DNA of 64,000 bases, from contig OZ244148.1 in NCBI GenBank assembly GCA_965216255.1, positions 1,426,001 through 1,490,000 of the forward strand, given 5' to 3'. This DNA is from G965216255 sp965216255. Its GTDB lineage: Bacteria > Bacteroidota > Rhodothermia > Rhodothermales > Bin80. Positions 1-8,990 of this stretch are shown piece after piece. The notes beneath the pieces were generated by a model that was not told the origin of the DNA, searched no databases, and saw nothing but the letters and a program-made list of their open reading frames with translations. The stretch's first letter is position 1. Each line of letters starts with the position of its first letter. The translations under genes were made by a program, and so were the position numbers.

Positions 1-607
1 TATGCATGTCTCCCATTTTTCGCGAGGACTTTCGATCTGTGGGAAATAGTCCCTCGCGCTTGCGCACATGAAATTCCCTTAATGCAACCACCGATTCGGG
101 CAACATGGCCAGCGAATCCGTGACGTGCCGCAAGACTGGCCTATCTGTTGTTGTAGTGGACACCAGCTGCATTTGCCTCACCTCCTGCCCACGCAAGGTC
201 AAAGGCAAGGAGAACCCCAGTAAAACTACAAGTGGTAGCACGTAGCCACTGTGTGGGTGACGCGTTCGCAAGCCGTTCATGTCCATGGTTGCTCGAATCG
301 CGAAGTAACGTAGCCAACTGGATCCCTGCCACGATGACCGGAATTCGGCCCGAGGTGTACACTCCTCAGGAGCTCATCAAAGGCTTTCTCAATCACTGGC
401 CGGAAATGCAACGACTTGCATACTATCTGAACGCACCGAGCTGCACTCCAATCTCGATGCGAAAGTGATCCCATCTCCATCGTACCCCCCCTCCACAAAA
501 CCCGCACAGAGAACAATCCTCCTGATGGCTTCAATTCACATCCCGAAATATCGTTCATGCACACCCAATTCTTATACTCCGAACCGTGAACAAGAATAGA
601 AGGCACA
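1..607. other. No supported gene
   Basis: No convincing coding region is seen in the 607 bases downstream of the LRR gene. Short open frames exist on both strands, but they overlap each other and none shows a recognisable motif. A weak plus-strand stretch around 330-440 has protein-like composition, but I cannot assign it. Confidence 0.5.
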
Positions 608-2521
608 TCACTTGGCGAAAATCATATGACCCGTCAGTATCCGCTGCACCTCGGGCATACGCGCCAGCATTCGATACAAATACACACCTGGTGACATTTG
701 CTCAAATCCGCCAACTGTCAAGCTCAATCCAATTCCAGGCTCGAATACCCTCGGCTGCGACGAGTAAACTTGCCTCCCAAGCAAATCGAATACCTCAAGT
801 GACACAACTGCCGCCAGCGGCAGATCGAATTCAACTTCGGTATCGACTTCGAATGGATTCGGGAAATTGCCGGTCAGACGAAAGTCCTCAGGTAGACCCT
901 CCGAACGCGCTACACCCGTGTAGGGAATTACCTCAATTGCAAACGTCGACTCCACCGCAGCACCGACAGCATCTTCGGCCTTGTAGACATAGATTGTCCT
1001 TTCAGTAGCCTCCGTGGGAGTTCCGCTTAGGATCCGGGTTACCGCATCGAATTCCAGATCTGCTGGCAAAGTCGGAGAAAGAGTGTACACGTACGGAACA
1101 ACCCCGCCATCTGCTTCAGGGAACCTTAGGTCTGCAATGGCCTCCCCAGCGGTATAGATTTGATCATCGATTCCGCTCATGAACAATAACCCAGCACCAC
1201 AATTTAGCCCTCGCACTTCGTCAGGAATTGTTTGTAGCCAACCCTGAAACAGATCATCGGTCGGTGCGCAAAGTTCTTGGCCGTTAAACCAGAGATAGAC
1301 CAAGTTCGGCGCATAAATCAGCGACTCCGGAAGTTCACCTGTCAACATATTGTGATCCAAAAACAGGCCAGACAACCCGGACAGGTTAGCAAACATGTCC
1401 GGCACCGTCCCTGTCAATTGATTCCGACTGAGGCTTATCGCATACATAGACGCTATATCACCTATTTCTTCCGGGATCTCCCCCGTAAGATTATTGCCTT
1501 CAAGCCACAATCCTTCAAGTCTACCAAAGCTAGCAAATAACTCAGGAGGAATTGGCCCGGTTAAATTGTTCCTGGCCAAGTGTATCAAGAATGTACGCGT
1601 CATGTTTCCAAGTTCAATCGGAATTTCTCCAGACAATTCATTCCCTCTAAGATCTAGAAATTCCATCAGTGTTAGGTTGCCTAATTCCTTCGGAATCTCA
1701 CCGCTCAGCTGGTTATCATTCAGATAGAGATCTTGCAGTACCCTCAAATTGCCTAATTCCTTCGGAATCGGCCCCGACAAATTGTTTTCGCCAAGCCAAA
1801 TTCCGGAAAGGGATACCGCATTCCCCAGTTCCGGCGGAATAGGACCGGAGAAGTGATTATCTGCCATTTTCAGAAATTGAATCGACGCCTTGCTTAATTC
1901 TTTAGGCAATTCACCCGACATGTCGTTACCCTCGACCCATATTTGCTGCAACCTTGACATATCTCCGATCCAAGCTGGCAACTCACCTCTCAGATTCGTT
2001 CGATCCAGTCCGAAGCCCTCAAGATTGGGCATATCGAGGAACCATTTCGGCAATTCGTACGGAGAGAGAGGATTGTTTGAAAGCCAGATTGCCTTCATGT
2101 TGACCAGGTTCTCCAATTCCCCAGGCAATTCACCCGAAATGGAATTACCATCTATAACCAGATACTCAAGAGCATCCATATTCCCCAATTCCTTGGGCAG
2201 CGTGCCGGTAAGATTATTGTTAGGAAGGCGTAGCTGAGTCACTCTCCCATTGCGGACCGTAATTCCGTTCCAGATGCTTAGATTTGCTGCTGTCGGCGGA
2301 CTCACGAGTGAGGGATTCCAACCACTTCTGCTTGTCCAACCTGCGCCTGCCGTCGACTCAAACAACGCGACGAGGGCACGCCAGTCATCTTCGAGACTTC
2401 CTTGTAATTTGTCTTGCGCATTTGCGGCTAGACTACTTCCTAGCGTAAGCGCTATAACTATTGCAATGGAGGCAGTAGATAGACGTAGCCACCATCTACA
2501 GTCATGGGTATGCTGCTTCAT
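608..2521 (-). CDS. Secreted leucine-rich-repeat protein with T9SS C-terminal sorting domain
   Basis: The 637-residue protein starts with a basic and hydrophobic signal peptide (about 1-36, ending ANAQ). Next comes an LRR N-cap with the DWRALVALFEST..GW pattern (about 45-95). About a dozen plant-type 24-residue repeats follow, of the form IPxELGNLxxLxxLxLxxNxLSG (about 95-400). A putative-Ig (He_PIG-like) domain with LPADLEFD...LSGTPTEA lies at about 425-510. The last ~95 residues are a T9SS type A sorting domain (GNFPNPF, VFDLLGRQVY, PGVYLYR). Known T9SS cargo is exported by Sec, crosses the outer membrane through the T9SS and is anchored or released after CTD cleavage. The ligand of the LRR is unknown; adhesion or recognition of polymers is inference. 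It is monocistronic, with 380 empty bases upstream. Confidence 0.9.
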   Translation of the reverse strand: MKQHTHDCRWWLRLSTASIAIVIALTLGSSLAANAQDKLQGSLEDDWRALVALFESTAGAGWTSRSGWNPSLVSPPTAANLSIWNGITVRNGRVTQLRLPNNNLTGTLPKELGNMDALEYLVIDGNSISGELPGELENLVNMKAIWLSNNPLSPYELPKWFLDMPNLEGFGLDRTNLRGELPAWIGDMSRLQQIWVEGNDMSGELPKELSKASIQFLKMADNHFSGPIPPELGNAVSLSGIWLGENNLSGPIPKELGNLRVLQDLYLNDNQLSGEIPKELGNLTLMEFLDLRGNELSGEIPIELGNMTRTFLIHLARNNLTGPIPPELFASFGRLEGLWLEGNNLTGEIPEEIGDIASMYAISLSRNQLTGTVPDMFANLSGLSGLFLDHNMLTGELPESLIYAPNLVYLWFNGQELCAPTDDLFQGWLQTIPDEVRGLNCGAGLLFMSGIDDQIYTAGEAIADLRFPEADGGVVPYVYTLSPTLPADLEFDAVTRILSGTPTEATERTIYVYKAEDAVGAAVESTFAIEVIPYTGVARSEGLPEDFRLTGNFPNPFEVDTEVEFDLPLAAVVSLEVFDLLGRQVYSSQPRVFEPGIGLSLTVGGFEQMSPGVYLYRMLARMPEVQRILTGHMIFAK

Positions 2522-2902
2522 TGGTCTATCGTATTAGTGTCAAGGAGCGTACGTTCCTCCCCACAAAACAGAGCTTATCCGATTAACCAAGTCTAGCCTG
2601 GCTATTTTAGTTAAGCCAAAGCTACTCATCTCGGTGAACGGCTCAATGTCTGTGTCAAAGGTCCCGGGTAGTCCTATCTACGCGACCTACCTGTATCCCA
2701 ATTGTGGCGAGGAGTCAAACGACGGTATTCACCGGAAGAATAATTGATCGCGACAAGTTCCGCGATCAATCAAGCAGATGTGCACGGCCCAGAAGTGTGG
2801 TATACTTTACGAAGTTCTTGCTTCAATGTCAACGCAAAATTCATGATTCTTTACGATACTCTCTGTGCCTCTGGGCGTTACGCCAAAGTTAGTTGACGGG
2901 CG
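2522..2902. other. Upstream region of the LRR gene, no gene seen
   Basis: About 380 bases, AT-richer than the flanks. It should hold the promoter of the minus-strand LRR gene. I see no tRNA, terminator or clear repeat. Confidence 0.4.
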
Positions 2903-3298
2903 GTGGAGACGGCTGTACGAAACGGCGTCTTCCGTGCACATATCCCTCACCTGTCAATGCCTACTGAACACAGCCTCGAACATAGGGATCTGAGCTTCGA
3001 CGATGCCGTGGCCAGCGGTCACGAGTGGCGTCTGTTTCTGTTCAGGCAGTGCAGCCAGATTGTTGGTCTGCTCAGCCGGGACTGGGCAGAGGCGGAAGCA
3101 GCCGCGCAGCGCCGGACAGCGGACGGTGATGCCGGCGGAACGAGCGAATTTGGACAGGAAGCCGCAGGGCAGCTGTACGAAGTGGGCTGTGGAGGCCCTC
3201 GACACGGGCACGTCTCACGGACGGGTGATGCCCTCTAGGAGACACGTGCACAGCGGGCGCTCGAGGTGTTCACCGAACGGTCCCTGGCACAAGAAGAC
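2903..3298 (+). pseudogene. Mutator/IS256-superfamily transposase remnant, left part
   Basis: Just before the IS66 end the plus strand encodes RALEVFTERSLAQED. Joined to the sequence after the IS66 (from 8545) it continues DYVALGMDAACVQG..., which resembles the family pattern RDLSxLDxVALxLDGK of Mutator-type transposases. Upstream of about 3238 there is an in-frame stop and only weak similarity, so the 5' limit is uncertain. The gene was already decaying, and the IS66 then split it. Family assignment is by motif memory, not by search. Confidence 0.5.
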
Positions 3299-3384
3299 GT
3301 AAGCGTGCGGTGAAACCCATCTGGATAAGGTGACGATTTCTCGGGAGATTATTCATAGACCCGAGGACTCAAAGCCTGGATAGC

Positions 3385-3677
3385 ATGAGACAGCCCAGAC
3401 GTACGGCGGAAGAAATGTTTCCGCTGGTGGAACAGTATGAAGAAAGCAGCCAGATCGCTGCAGCGTTCTGTGCCGAGCGCGGCATCTCGTATGGGCAGCT
3501 GTTTTACTGGCGTAGGAAGTATCGCCTGGAGGCTGCGGCAGCGGCGCCTTTATGGAGATTGGCAGACCCGTGGCAGGTGAGGAGGCGTAAGTGGAGATCA
3601 TGTACCCGGGCGGGATACGCGTGCGCCTCTTGGCGCCGGTATCTGCCTCGTACCTGGCGCCGCTGGTGCAGTCATGA
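3385..3677 (+). pseudogene. tnpA: IS66 TnpA-like accessory protein, frameshifted
   Basis: The N-terminus (MRQPRRTAEEMFPLVEQYEE...GISYGQLFYWRRKYR) is a helix-turn-helix IS66 accessory protein matching the copy at 54501. After about 50 residues a frameshift in the Ala-rich stretch near 3540-3555 loses the expected frame; the sequence FMEIGRPV...VEIMYPGGIRVRLL continues in another frame. In the intact copy the stop overlaps the tnpB start (ATGA), and the same overlap is kept here at 3674-3677. Confidence 0.8.
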
Positions 3678-4010
3678 TCGGACTGGGGCCTTCGCGCCGG
3701 TATTTCTTTTACCGGCCGCCGGCCGACATGCGAAAGAGCTTTGACGGCCTGTGCGCCTTGGTGAAAAGCGGCATGAAGCGGGATCCCATGTCGGGGGATG
3801 TCTTTGTTTTTGTCAACAGGAGGCGGAGCCATCTGAAGGCGCTTTCGTGGGACCGAAACGGCCTTGCCTTGTTTTACAAGAGGCTTAGAAGTGGGTACGT
3901 TTGAACTGCCGAAAGAGGATTTGCCGACGTGGACGCAGATGGTGATGTTACTGGAGGGAGTGTCGCTGAAGTGCGTAAAATACCGGCGCCGGTATGCGGT
4001 TAAGATCTGA
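3674..4010 (+). pseudogene. tnpB: IS66 TnpB-like protein (Orf2), frameshifted
   Basis: MIGLGPSRRYFFYRPPADMRKSFDGL...GDVFVFVNRRRSHLKAL is the classical IS66 Orf2 (TnpB) fold. The frame breaks near 3885 (YKRLRSGYV-stop), whereas the copy at 54797 continues FYKRLESGTFELP. The lost frame can be followed to a stop at 4008-4010. The family protein is usually about 115 residues and is needed for IS66 transposition, so this copy is not self-sufficient. Confidence 0.82.
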
Positions 4011-4073
4011 AAATCGGGATAGATAGTATGTGGAAACGGGGAGCAATGCATGTGCCGGCCTTGTTGAACAGTC

Positions 4074-4163
4074 ATGCAGCCCGAAGCACATTCCTCCCTC
4101 TCTTCTGCGGAACCTCACGTCCTCCGTGCGCAGCTTGCCGCGGTGCTTCAGCAGAACGCCAGC
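4074..4163 (+). CDS. tnpC: IS66 transposase TnpC, exon 1 (before group II intron)
   Basis: The ATG at 4074 opens a frame reading MQPEAHSSLSSAE...RAQLAAVLQQNAS for 30 codons, up to the intron boundary at 4163. The uninterrupted second copy runs through the same residues (QLNAS-QSEEN), which fixes the junction. Joined to exon 2 at 6969 it restores a continuous 515-residue TnpC frame (exon 2 starts QSEEISRLQAKLES). Whether splicing still happens is doubtful because the intron's own protein gene is broken. Confidence 0.75.
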
Positions 4164-4192
4164 GTGCGCCGTGATAAGGCGCTTTTCCCTAG

Positions 4193-4374
4193 GAGCCTGT
4201 CGGACTATATGAAAACTGAAGTAAATCAATCGTGACTAAGGGCTTTTTCAGTCCTAAAGGAGCTGATATTGGCTCGGAAAGTCCTTCTACAGGGTGATTC
4301 AGGATGCTTGGTAGTCTGGATTCCGGCAATACGGGCTCAATTCAGCCCCACATCTGTGAAAGCCCGACAGGCTC
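4193..4374. mobile_element. MITE-like element in domain I of the group II intron
   Basis: A 182-bp stretch starts GAGCCTGTCGG and ends with the inverted CCGACAGGCTC. It is bounded on both sides by CTAG (4189-4192 and 4375-4378), a 4-bp target duplication of a palindromic site. It encodes nothing. The inverted repeat resembles those of IS1182-type elements (recalled, not searched). No full-length parent with this end is seen in the window. It interrupts the 5' part of intron domain I and probably harms folding. Confidence 0.8.
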
Positions 4375-4679
4375 CTAGTGGGTGCGAATCCCACCTAGTA
4401 ACTGTCGCTCCAGCTAGTAGCGGCCAAAGCGGTTTATGGAGGTAACAACATGAGCTGAAGCACTTTGGTAAAGGGTCGCTTAGGCGATTCAGCGAGCATG
4501 CAGGCCGGAACGCGTAGTGAATGCCGAGCAGGCCTCGAAACATGCAATGCAGAAGCCGACCATCCGTTGGTAAGGGGAAGGCCGCCGGTAGTCTGGGAAG
4601 AGAACGACACAGGCACCAGGTTACTTCCGCCGGGGTAGTGGCACTGGCATGCATGCAAGATGGGGAAAGTAGCAACACG

Positions 4680-5341
4680 GTGCGCCAGGCTAACTGGCCA
4701 AGTACAGGATGTGTAAGTCCTCTGTGGTAAAGGATATAACCAATCCATACCTCTCCCCAAGCCGTGCGGTCGTTCTCGTGAGGGAACGGGCGAAGCGTCG
4801 GCAGGGGTGCATATGGGCGGAGCTAATGAGCGCCGAAAGGACTATTGTTCGGAGTGCCGAAGTCCTCGTGTTGGCTGAAGGCAATACTGATTGGAGCGCT
4901 ATGGTGAGGTTCAAGAGGGCTCCGCGGCGTCCAAGAACTCAGGCACGTATGTACGTACAAGGTTGGGACCTGGGAGGCCTCCTCGTTGCCCAGCGCTTAG
5001 GGCGGGGCCGCCAAAGCCAAGGCATTGCCGAGCGGAGGATGAACGGCGAGGAGGAGTCAGATGCGATGATAGTAGCGATGAAGCCGGCGAACAAAGCGCG
5101 GGGGACCGCGCGGCGGAGTTGGTGGAGCGAAGCGTCGCACGCGAGGGGAAATCGGACAACCCAACACACACCGGACGCAGAGCCGGACTTCGTGTGTTAC
5201 ATGGGAAGTCCGGTTACGGCTATGGGTTGGTTAGCCGACCCATTAAAGTCATGCGCGGCGGCGCGACCTGAGGGAGGAGCCGGATGCCTTAACGGGCACG
5301 TCCGGATCTGTGCGGGGGCCCCGGGGAAACCCGGGGCCTAC
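4680..5341 (+). mobile_element. ORF-less group II intron nested in the outer intron
   Basis: This 662-nt unit begins GTGCGCCAGGCTAACTGGCC and ends CCGGGGCCTAC. It has its own domain V at about 5277-5309 (GAGCCGGATGCC ... GGCACGTCCGGATCT) and a strong domain VI hairpin (GGGGCCCCGGGGAAACCCGGGGCC). A clearly related copy of 663 nt, with the same ends, is inserted antisense in the other IS66 (58798-59460), which confirms the boundaries independently. It has no maturase gene, so it must have been mobilised in trans. Its position inside another group II intron makes the pair a twintron-like arrangement. Confidence 0.87.
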
Positions 5342-5507
5342 CGCGATGGAAGCCCTGCCGGCGGCACACGTAAGCCAACCGATTTCCCGCAAGGGACAGA
5401 TTGGGCCGTCAGGGTGGCGGATGGGTCCGTAGTACCTGTGACGCGGGGTAATGCTCGTCGAGGAAAGGGACCCTCATTCAAGAGCAATACGCAAAGGGGG
5501 GAAGGCA

Positions 5508-6865
5508 ATGGTTACTGACGCAAGTCTAACAGGATCAGAATCAGTTCGGGACCTCCAGCGCGTATTACATGTCAAAGCGAAGGAAGACCCCAAGCGTCGT
5601 TTCCATGCATTGTGTGGCAAAGTGTGGAGGAAGGATTTCTTGTTTGCAGCCTGGCAACAAGTACGCCGTAACGGCGGCAGTGCCGGTGTGGATGGAGAGA
5701 CGTTTCGAGACATTGAAGCGCACGGCATAAATCGATGGCTGGGGGAACTGGCGCGAGATCTAAGGGAGGGTATGCACAAACCGCGTGCGGTACGTCAGGT
5801 ACTGATCCCGAAGAAGCAGCCAGGCAAGTTCCGGCCGTTAGGCATTCCCTGTATTCGTGACAGGGTCGCGCAGACATCGGCCATGCTGGTGCTGGAGCCG
5901 ATCTTTGAAGCGGATTTACAAGAGGAGCAATATGCCTATCGGAAGGGACGTGGCGCACAGGAAGCGGTCAATCGCGTCCACAGGCTCGTAAATACGGGCC
6001 GCCGGGAAGTGGTTGATGCGGACCTGTCGAACTACTTTGGTGAGATACCGCATGATAAGATGATGAAGTCTCTGGCGCGTCGCATCAGCGATGGTCGGAT
6101 GCTCGAACTCATCAAGTCATGGCTGGTGATGCCGGTAGTGGAAGATGACGGTAAGGCAGGCAAACGCCTGACGAACCGGGCTCGGAAGGAAGGAAAGGGT
6201 ACGCCGCAAGGCGCGCCAATCTCTCCCTTGCTGAGTAACACAGGCGATCGCCGATCGCCTACATGCGCCGTTTTCTCCTTGCCTGGAAGCTGCTGGGCTA
6301 TGCCCGGCGCTTCCAAGCGTCGATCGTGAACTACGCCGATGATTTTGTGGTACTCGGAAAGGCCGATGGTACAGCGATGCTGGAAGCGGTGGAGACCATA
6401 ATGCAACGGCTGAAACTGCCGATCAACGCAAGGAAGACCCGATGCGTCCGGTGCCCCGAAGAACCGTTTGAGTTCCTTGGGTACCGGATTGGGCGCAACT
6501 TTCGCCCGGGCGGCAGAGGATCCTATATAGGGACTCGCCCGAGCAAGAAGAGTGTCCAGAGCATATGCCGCAGGATCAGTGAGCAAACGGCGGCAAGGCA
6601 CGGACTGTTGTCCATAGAGGAGATGGTACCACGCCTTAACTGGTTAATGACCGGATGGGCCAACTACTTCCGACTTGGACAAGTCAATCCCGCCTATGCA
6701 GGCATAGATGCACACATGAAGAAGCGGATTCGCCAGTGGCTCTGTCGCAAGCACAAGGTTCAGTCCGGGGGGTGGGCACGCTTCCCATACGAAGAGCTAT
6801 ACAAGAAGTATGGCTTGATATGCCTTGAGCCAACGACCAAGGGCCTTCCGTGGGCGAAAACATGA
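5508..6865 (+). pseudogene. ltrA: Group II intron reverse transcriptase/maturase, frameshifted by a 17-bp insertion
   Basis: Translation starts at ATG 5508 after a purine-rich AAAGGGGGGAAGG. RT motifs are in order: GGSAGVDGETF, KPRAVRQVLIPKK, RPLGIPCIRDRVAQ, DADLSNYFGEI and GTPQGAPISPLLSN in the first frame (to about 6240). The polymerase box NYADDFVVL, FLGYRIGRNF and the maturase X domain (WLMTGWANYFRLGQ ... FPYEELYKKYGL) follow in a frame shifted by +2. The break is a 17-bp near-perfect palindrome at 6243-6259, and removing 17 bases restores SNTYMRRFLLAW. Without it the protein would be about 446 residues. No endonuclease domain follows the X domain. The product as read here lacks YADD and should be inactive. 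Confidence 0.88.
6243..6259. repeat. 17-bp palindromic insertion inside the maturase gene
   Basis: GGCGATCGCCGATCGCC is a palindrome around one central base. It lies exactly where the maturase frame breaks, and its length accounts for the shift. A comparable 17-bp palindrome with related arms sits in both IS256 transposase genes (30545 and 52345 regions). Confidence 0.75.
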
Positions 6866-6968
6866 TCTTGTCTGAAAGCCGGATGCGGTAATTCTGCATG
6901 TCCGGTTTGATGAGCGGCGGGCGGAAACGTGCTCCTAATGGGAATAACGCGCCGCCCGTCGACTCTAC

Positions 6969-8426
6969 CAGTCCGAAGAGATAAGCCGGCTGCAGGCGAA
7001 ATTGGAGAGCAAGGACAAACAGCTGGCTGAAGCCCTCCGCCTGCTCTTTGGCTCCAGGAGCGAAAGGTATGTACTGGGGCCGGAGGCGCAGCAGGGCCTC
7101 TTGTTTGACGACATGGAGGTCGAGGTGCCCCTGCCGCCCGAGCCCGAGACGGATCAGCCGAAGCGGCGCAAGGCCAAGCGGCGTCCGGACTTCAAGGATC
7201 TGCCGGATCACCTGCCCCGCGAGACGATCGTAATCCAGCCTGAAGAGGACACGACAGGTCTCATTTGCATCGGCATGGAGAAGACGCAGTACCTGGAGAG
7301 CGTGCCCAGCATGATAAAGGTGGTCGAGATTCATCGCCCCAAGTACGTGGACCCGACCGATGAGGACAGCGGCGTCATCATCGCCGAGTTGCCTCCGCGG
7401 CTGGTAGACAAGGGCATGGCCGGACCGGGATTGTTGGCCGATGTGGTGGTTAACAAGTACTGTGACCACTTGCCCCTGTACCGGCAGCAGCAGCGTTTCC
7501 GGCGGGAAGGCATTGAAATTGCCAAGTCCACGCTGGGAGGATGGATAGCGCAGTCGGCGTGGCACCTTGGGCCGCTGTATGATGCACTCAAGCAGGAGGC
7601 GCTCTTAAGCGGGTATCTGCAGGCGGATGAGACGCGTATCCAGGTCCAGGATCGAAAGAAGAAGGGCAAGACCCATCGGGGTTTTTACTGGGTGTACCAT
7701 ACTCCGGAGCAGAAGCTGTTAGTGATGGAGTATCGCAAGAGCCGTGCCCGTGCAGGTCCGGTGGCGTTCTTGGGTGGGTATGCAGGAGCGTTGCAGACGG
7801 ACGGGTATGTGGCCTACAACGTCTTCGATGCGCATCCGTCTATGACGGTCTACGGATGCATGGCGCATGCCCGTCGCAAGTTCTACGACTGTCGTAGCTA
7901 CGAACCGGAGAAGGCCGAGCACGTGTTGACAAAGATCAGGCGACTCTACGCCATAGAGCGCAGGCTGCGAGAGGAGGGTGCCAGTGCGGATCATCGGCGC
8001 GAGGTACGTCAGGAAGAAGCCCGGCCTGTACTGGAAGCGCTGAAGCCCTGGCTGGAGGCGAACGGGGGATTGCCCAAGAGCCCTTGGGGCCAGGCGACCA
8101 ACTATACGCTCGGCCTTTGGAAAAGGCTGGCCCGATACCTGGATGAGGGCCGCGTGGAGCTGGACAATAACCTCATCGACAATGCCCTGCGGCCGTTGGT
8201 TATCGGCCGCAAGAATTACCTGTTCGCGGGATCACATGATGCGGCCCAGCGGGCAGCCGTGGTCTATTGGCTACTTGGCACGTGCAAGCTACACGGCGTT
8301 AATCCCCAGGAGTGGCTCACGGACGTGTTCGAGCGCATCCCGACGCATCCGGCCAGGCGCGTAGCTGACCTCTTGCCTCATCATTGGCAGAAAGCACGAC
8401 AAGCTGACAAAAACAAGGCGGCATAA
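6969..8426 (+). CDS. tnpC: IS66 transposase TnpC, exon 2
   Basis: This part encodes about 485 residues of the IS66 DDE transposase. A coiled-coil/leucine-zipper start (SRLQAKLESKDKQLAEALRLLFGSRSERY) is followed by the zinc-finger/linker region and the catalytic core, with SGYLQADETRIQVQDRKK (first Asp), LQTDGYVAYN (second Asp) and VELDNNLIDNALRPLVIGRKNYLFAGS (Glu region replaced by the IDNALRP form; the other copy has IENALRP). The C-terminal IS66_C segment is KLHGVNPQEWLTDVFERIP. No internal stop is seen. The N-terminal 30 residues lie across the intron (4074-4163). The protein is complete only if the intron is removed. In the Asp/Glu triad, the ENALRP-to-DNALRP change may weaken catalysis. 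Confidence 0.88.
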   Translation, partial: QSEEISRLQAKLESKDKQLAEALRLLFGSRSERYVLGPEAQQGLLFDDMEVEVPLPPEPETDQPKRRKAKRRPDFKDLPDHLPRETIVIQPEEDTTGLICIGMEKTQYLESVPSMIKVVEIHRPKYVDPTDEDSGVIIAELPPRLVDKGMAGPGLLADVVVNKYCDHLPLYRQQQRFRREGIEIAKSTLGGWIAQSAWHLGPLYDALKQEALLSGYLQADETRIQVQDRKKKGKTHRGFYWVYHTPEQKLLVMEYRKSRARAGPVAFLGGYAGALQTDGYVAYNVFDAHPSMTVYGCMAHARRKFYDCRSYEPEKAEHVLTKIRRLYAIERRLREEGASADHRREVRQEEARPVLEALKPWLEANGGLPKSPWGQATNYTLGLWKRLARYLDEGRVELDNNLIDNALRPLVIGRKNYLFAGSHDAAQRAAVVYWLLGTCKLHGVNPQEWLTDVFERIPTHPARRVADLLPHHWQKARQADKNKAA

Positions 8427-8544
8427 CTGCCAAGCGCCGAGTGTGCCGGATCCGGCAAGCCCACCTGCTCTCCGCCTTCCAGCCGTCCTGTACCCATCGG
8501 CACACCTGTAGCTGCCGCTGACCTGTACTTCACCGGACGCTTAC

Positions 8545-8990
8545 CAAGAAGACTACGTGGCGCTGGGGATGGACGCCGCCTGTGTGCAGGGCACGCCGTT
8601 CGTCTTTTCCATGGGGGCCACCACCATCGAGGGCCGCAAGCGGATGCAGGGCTTTGCGGAGTCGACGCTGTACAATAGAGACGCCCTAGAGCGGATGCTG
8701 CAGCACCTCATCGCACTTGGCACAGGCCGGGGCCTAGGTTGCGGTGATGCCGGGGTCACGGGGGCTCTACACGGCCCTGCAGGAGCACTTTGGAACATCT
8801 CTTAAGGTCACCTCCGCGAACTGCTTCCACATTACTGGAAGACGCTGCCCGAATCCACGCCTGCATTGGCGACATAGCCGTCGCCATAGCGCCGCGCTAC
8901 GCAACAAGCCCGGGCGTGACCGCGGCCGTATTATGAAGCCAGCTCATAATGGTCTGCCGGCGGGCCCAGCAAGGTAACGGCCGCTACGCT
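8545..8990 (+). pseudogene. Mutator/IS256-superfamily transposase remnant, right part
   Basis: Directly after the IS66 the frame reads DYVALGMDAACVQGTPFVFSMGATTIEGRKRMQGFAEST...LERMLQHLI. This follows the Mutator-type pattern VALxLDGK...VIALGxTxEGxKxxLGFxxxxTEN. After a frameshift near 8740, VMPGSRGLYTALQEHFG matches the second conserved block (xxDGSKGLxxAVxxxFG). The catalytic DGK and DGS aspartates are both replaced (DAA, PGS), so the gene was dead. Beyond about 8810 similarity fades. Confidence 0.6.

Larger units (their letters stand above)
4164..6968 (+). mobile_element. Group II intron in IS66 tnpC (outer intron)
   Basis: The intron begins GTGCGCC (consensus GUGYG) at 4164 and ends GACTCTAC at 6968. 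Removing it joins AACGCCAGC to CAGTCCGAAG, exactly as in the uninterrupted tnpC copy at 55270-55300. A domain V hairpin is visible at about 6874-6907 (AAGCCGGATGCGG ... GCATGTCCGGTTT), followed by domain VI (6908-6968). Domain I shows the typical run GTGGGTGCGAATCCCACC. Domain IV encodes a reverse transcriptase/maturase (5508-6865). Three later insertions sit inside: a 182-bp MITE, a 662-nt ORF-less group II intron and a 17-bp palindrome in the maturase. It lies in the sense orientation of tnpC, so it would be spliceable if a maturase were supplied in trans. Confidence 0.9.
3299..8544 (+). mobile_element. IS66-family element, copy 1, interrupted by a group II intron
   Basis: The left end reads GTAAGCGTGCGGTGAA (3299-3314). 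The right end is its inverted match, TTCACCGGACGCTTAC (8529-8544), a 16-bp terminal repeat with one mismatch and the GTAAGCG start typical of IS66. The 9 bases CAAGAAGAC occur on both sides (3290-3298 and 8545-8553), which fits the 8-bp target duplication known for IS66 plus one chance base. Order inside is tnpA, tnpB, tnpC. Both small genes are frameshifted and tnpC holds a 2.8-kb intron. The element sits in an older Mutator-type transposase. A second copy lies at 54415-59713. Confidence 0.92.

Noticed and set aside
4709..5518. A 269-codon open frame inside the group II intron, and the matching minus-strand frame at 58868-59416
   Set aside because: Both are translations of conserved intron RNA (domains I-VI of the ORF-less intron). 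The similarity between them reflects RNA conservation, not a protein.
6243..6259. Cyanobacterial HIP1 repeat (GCGATCGC)
   Set aside because: The octamer occurs inside the palindrome, but the window does not show the frequent GCGATCGC of cyanobacteria and the gene content is FCB-like.
5508..6865. Programmed frameshift in the maturase
   Set aside because: The break coincides with a 17-bp palindromic insertion, no slippery heptamer is seen, and loss of 17 bases restores the family sequence.
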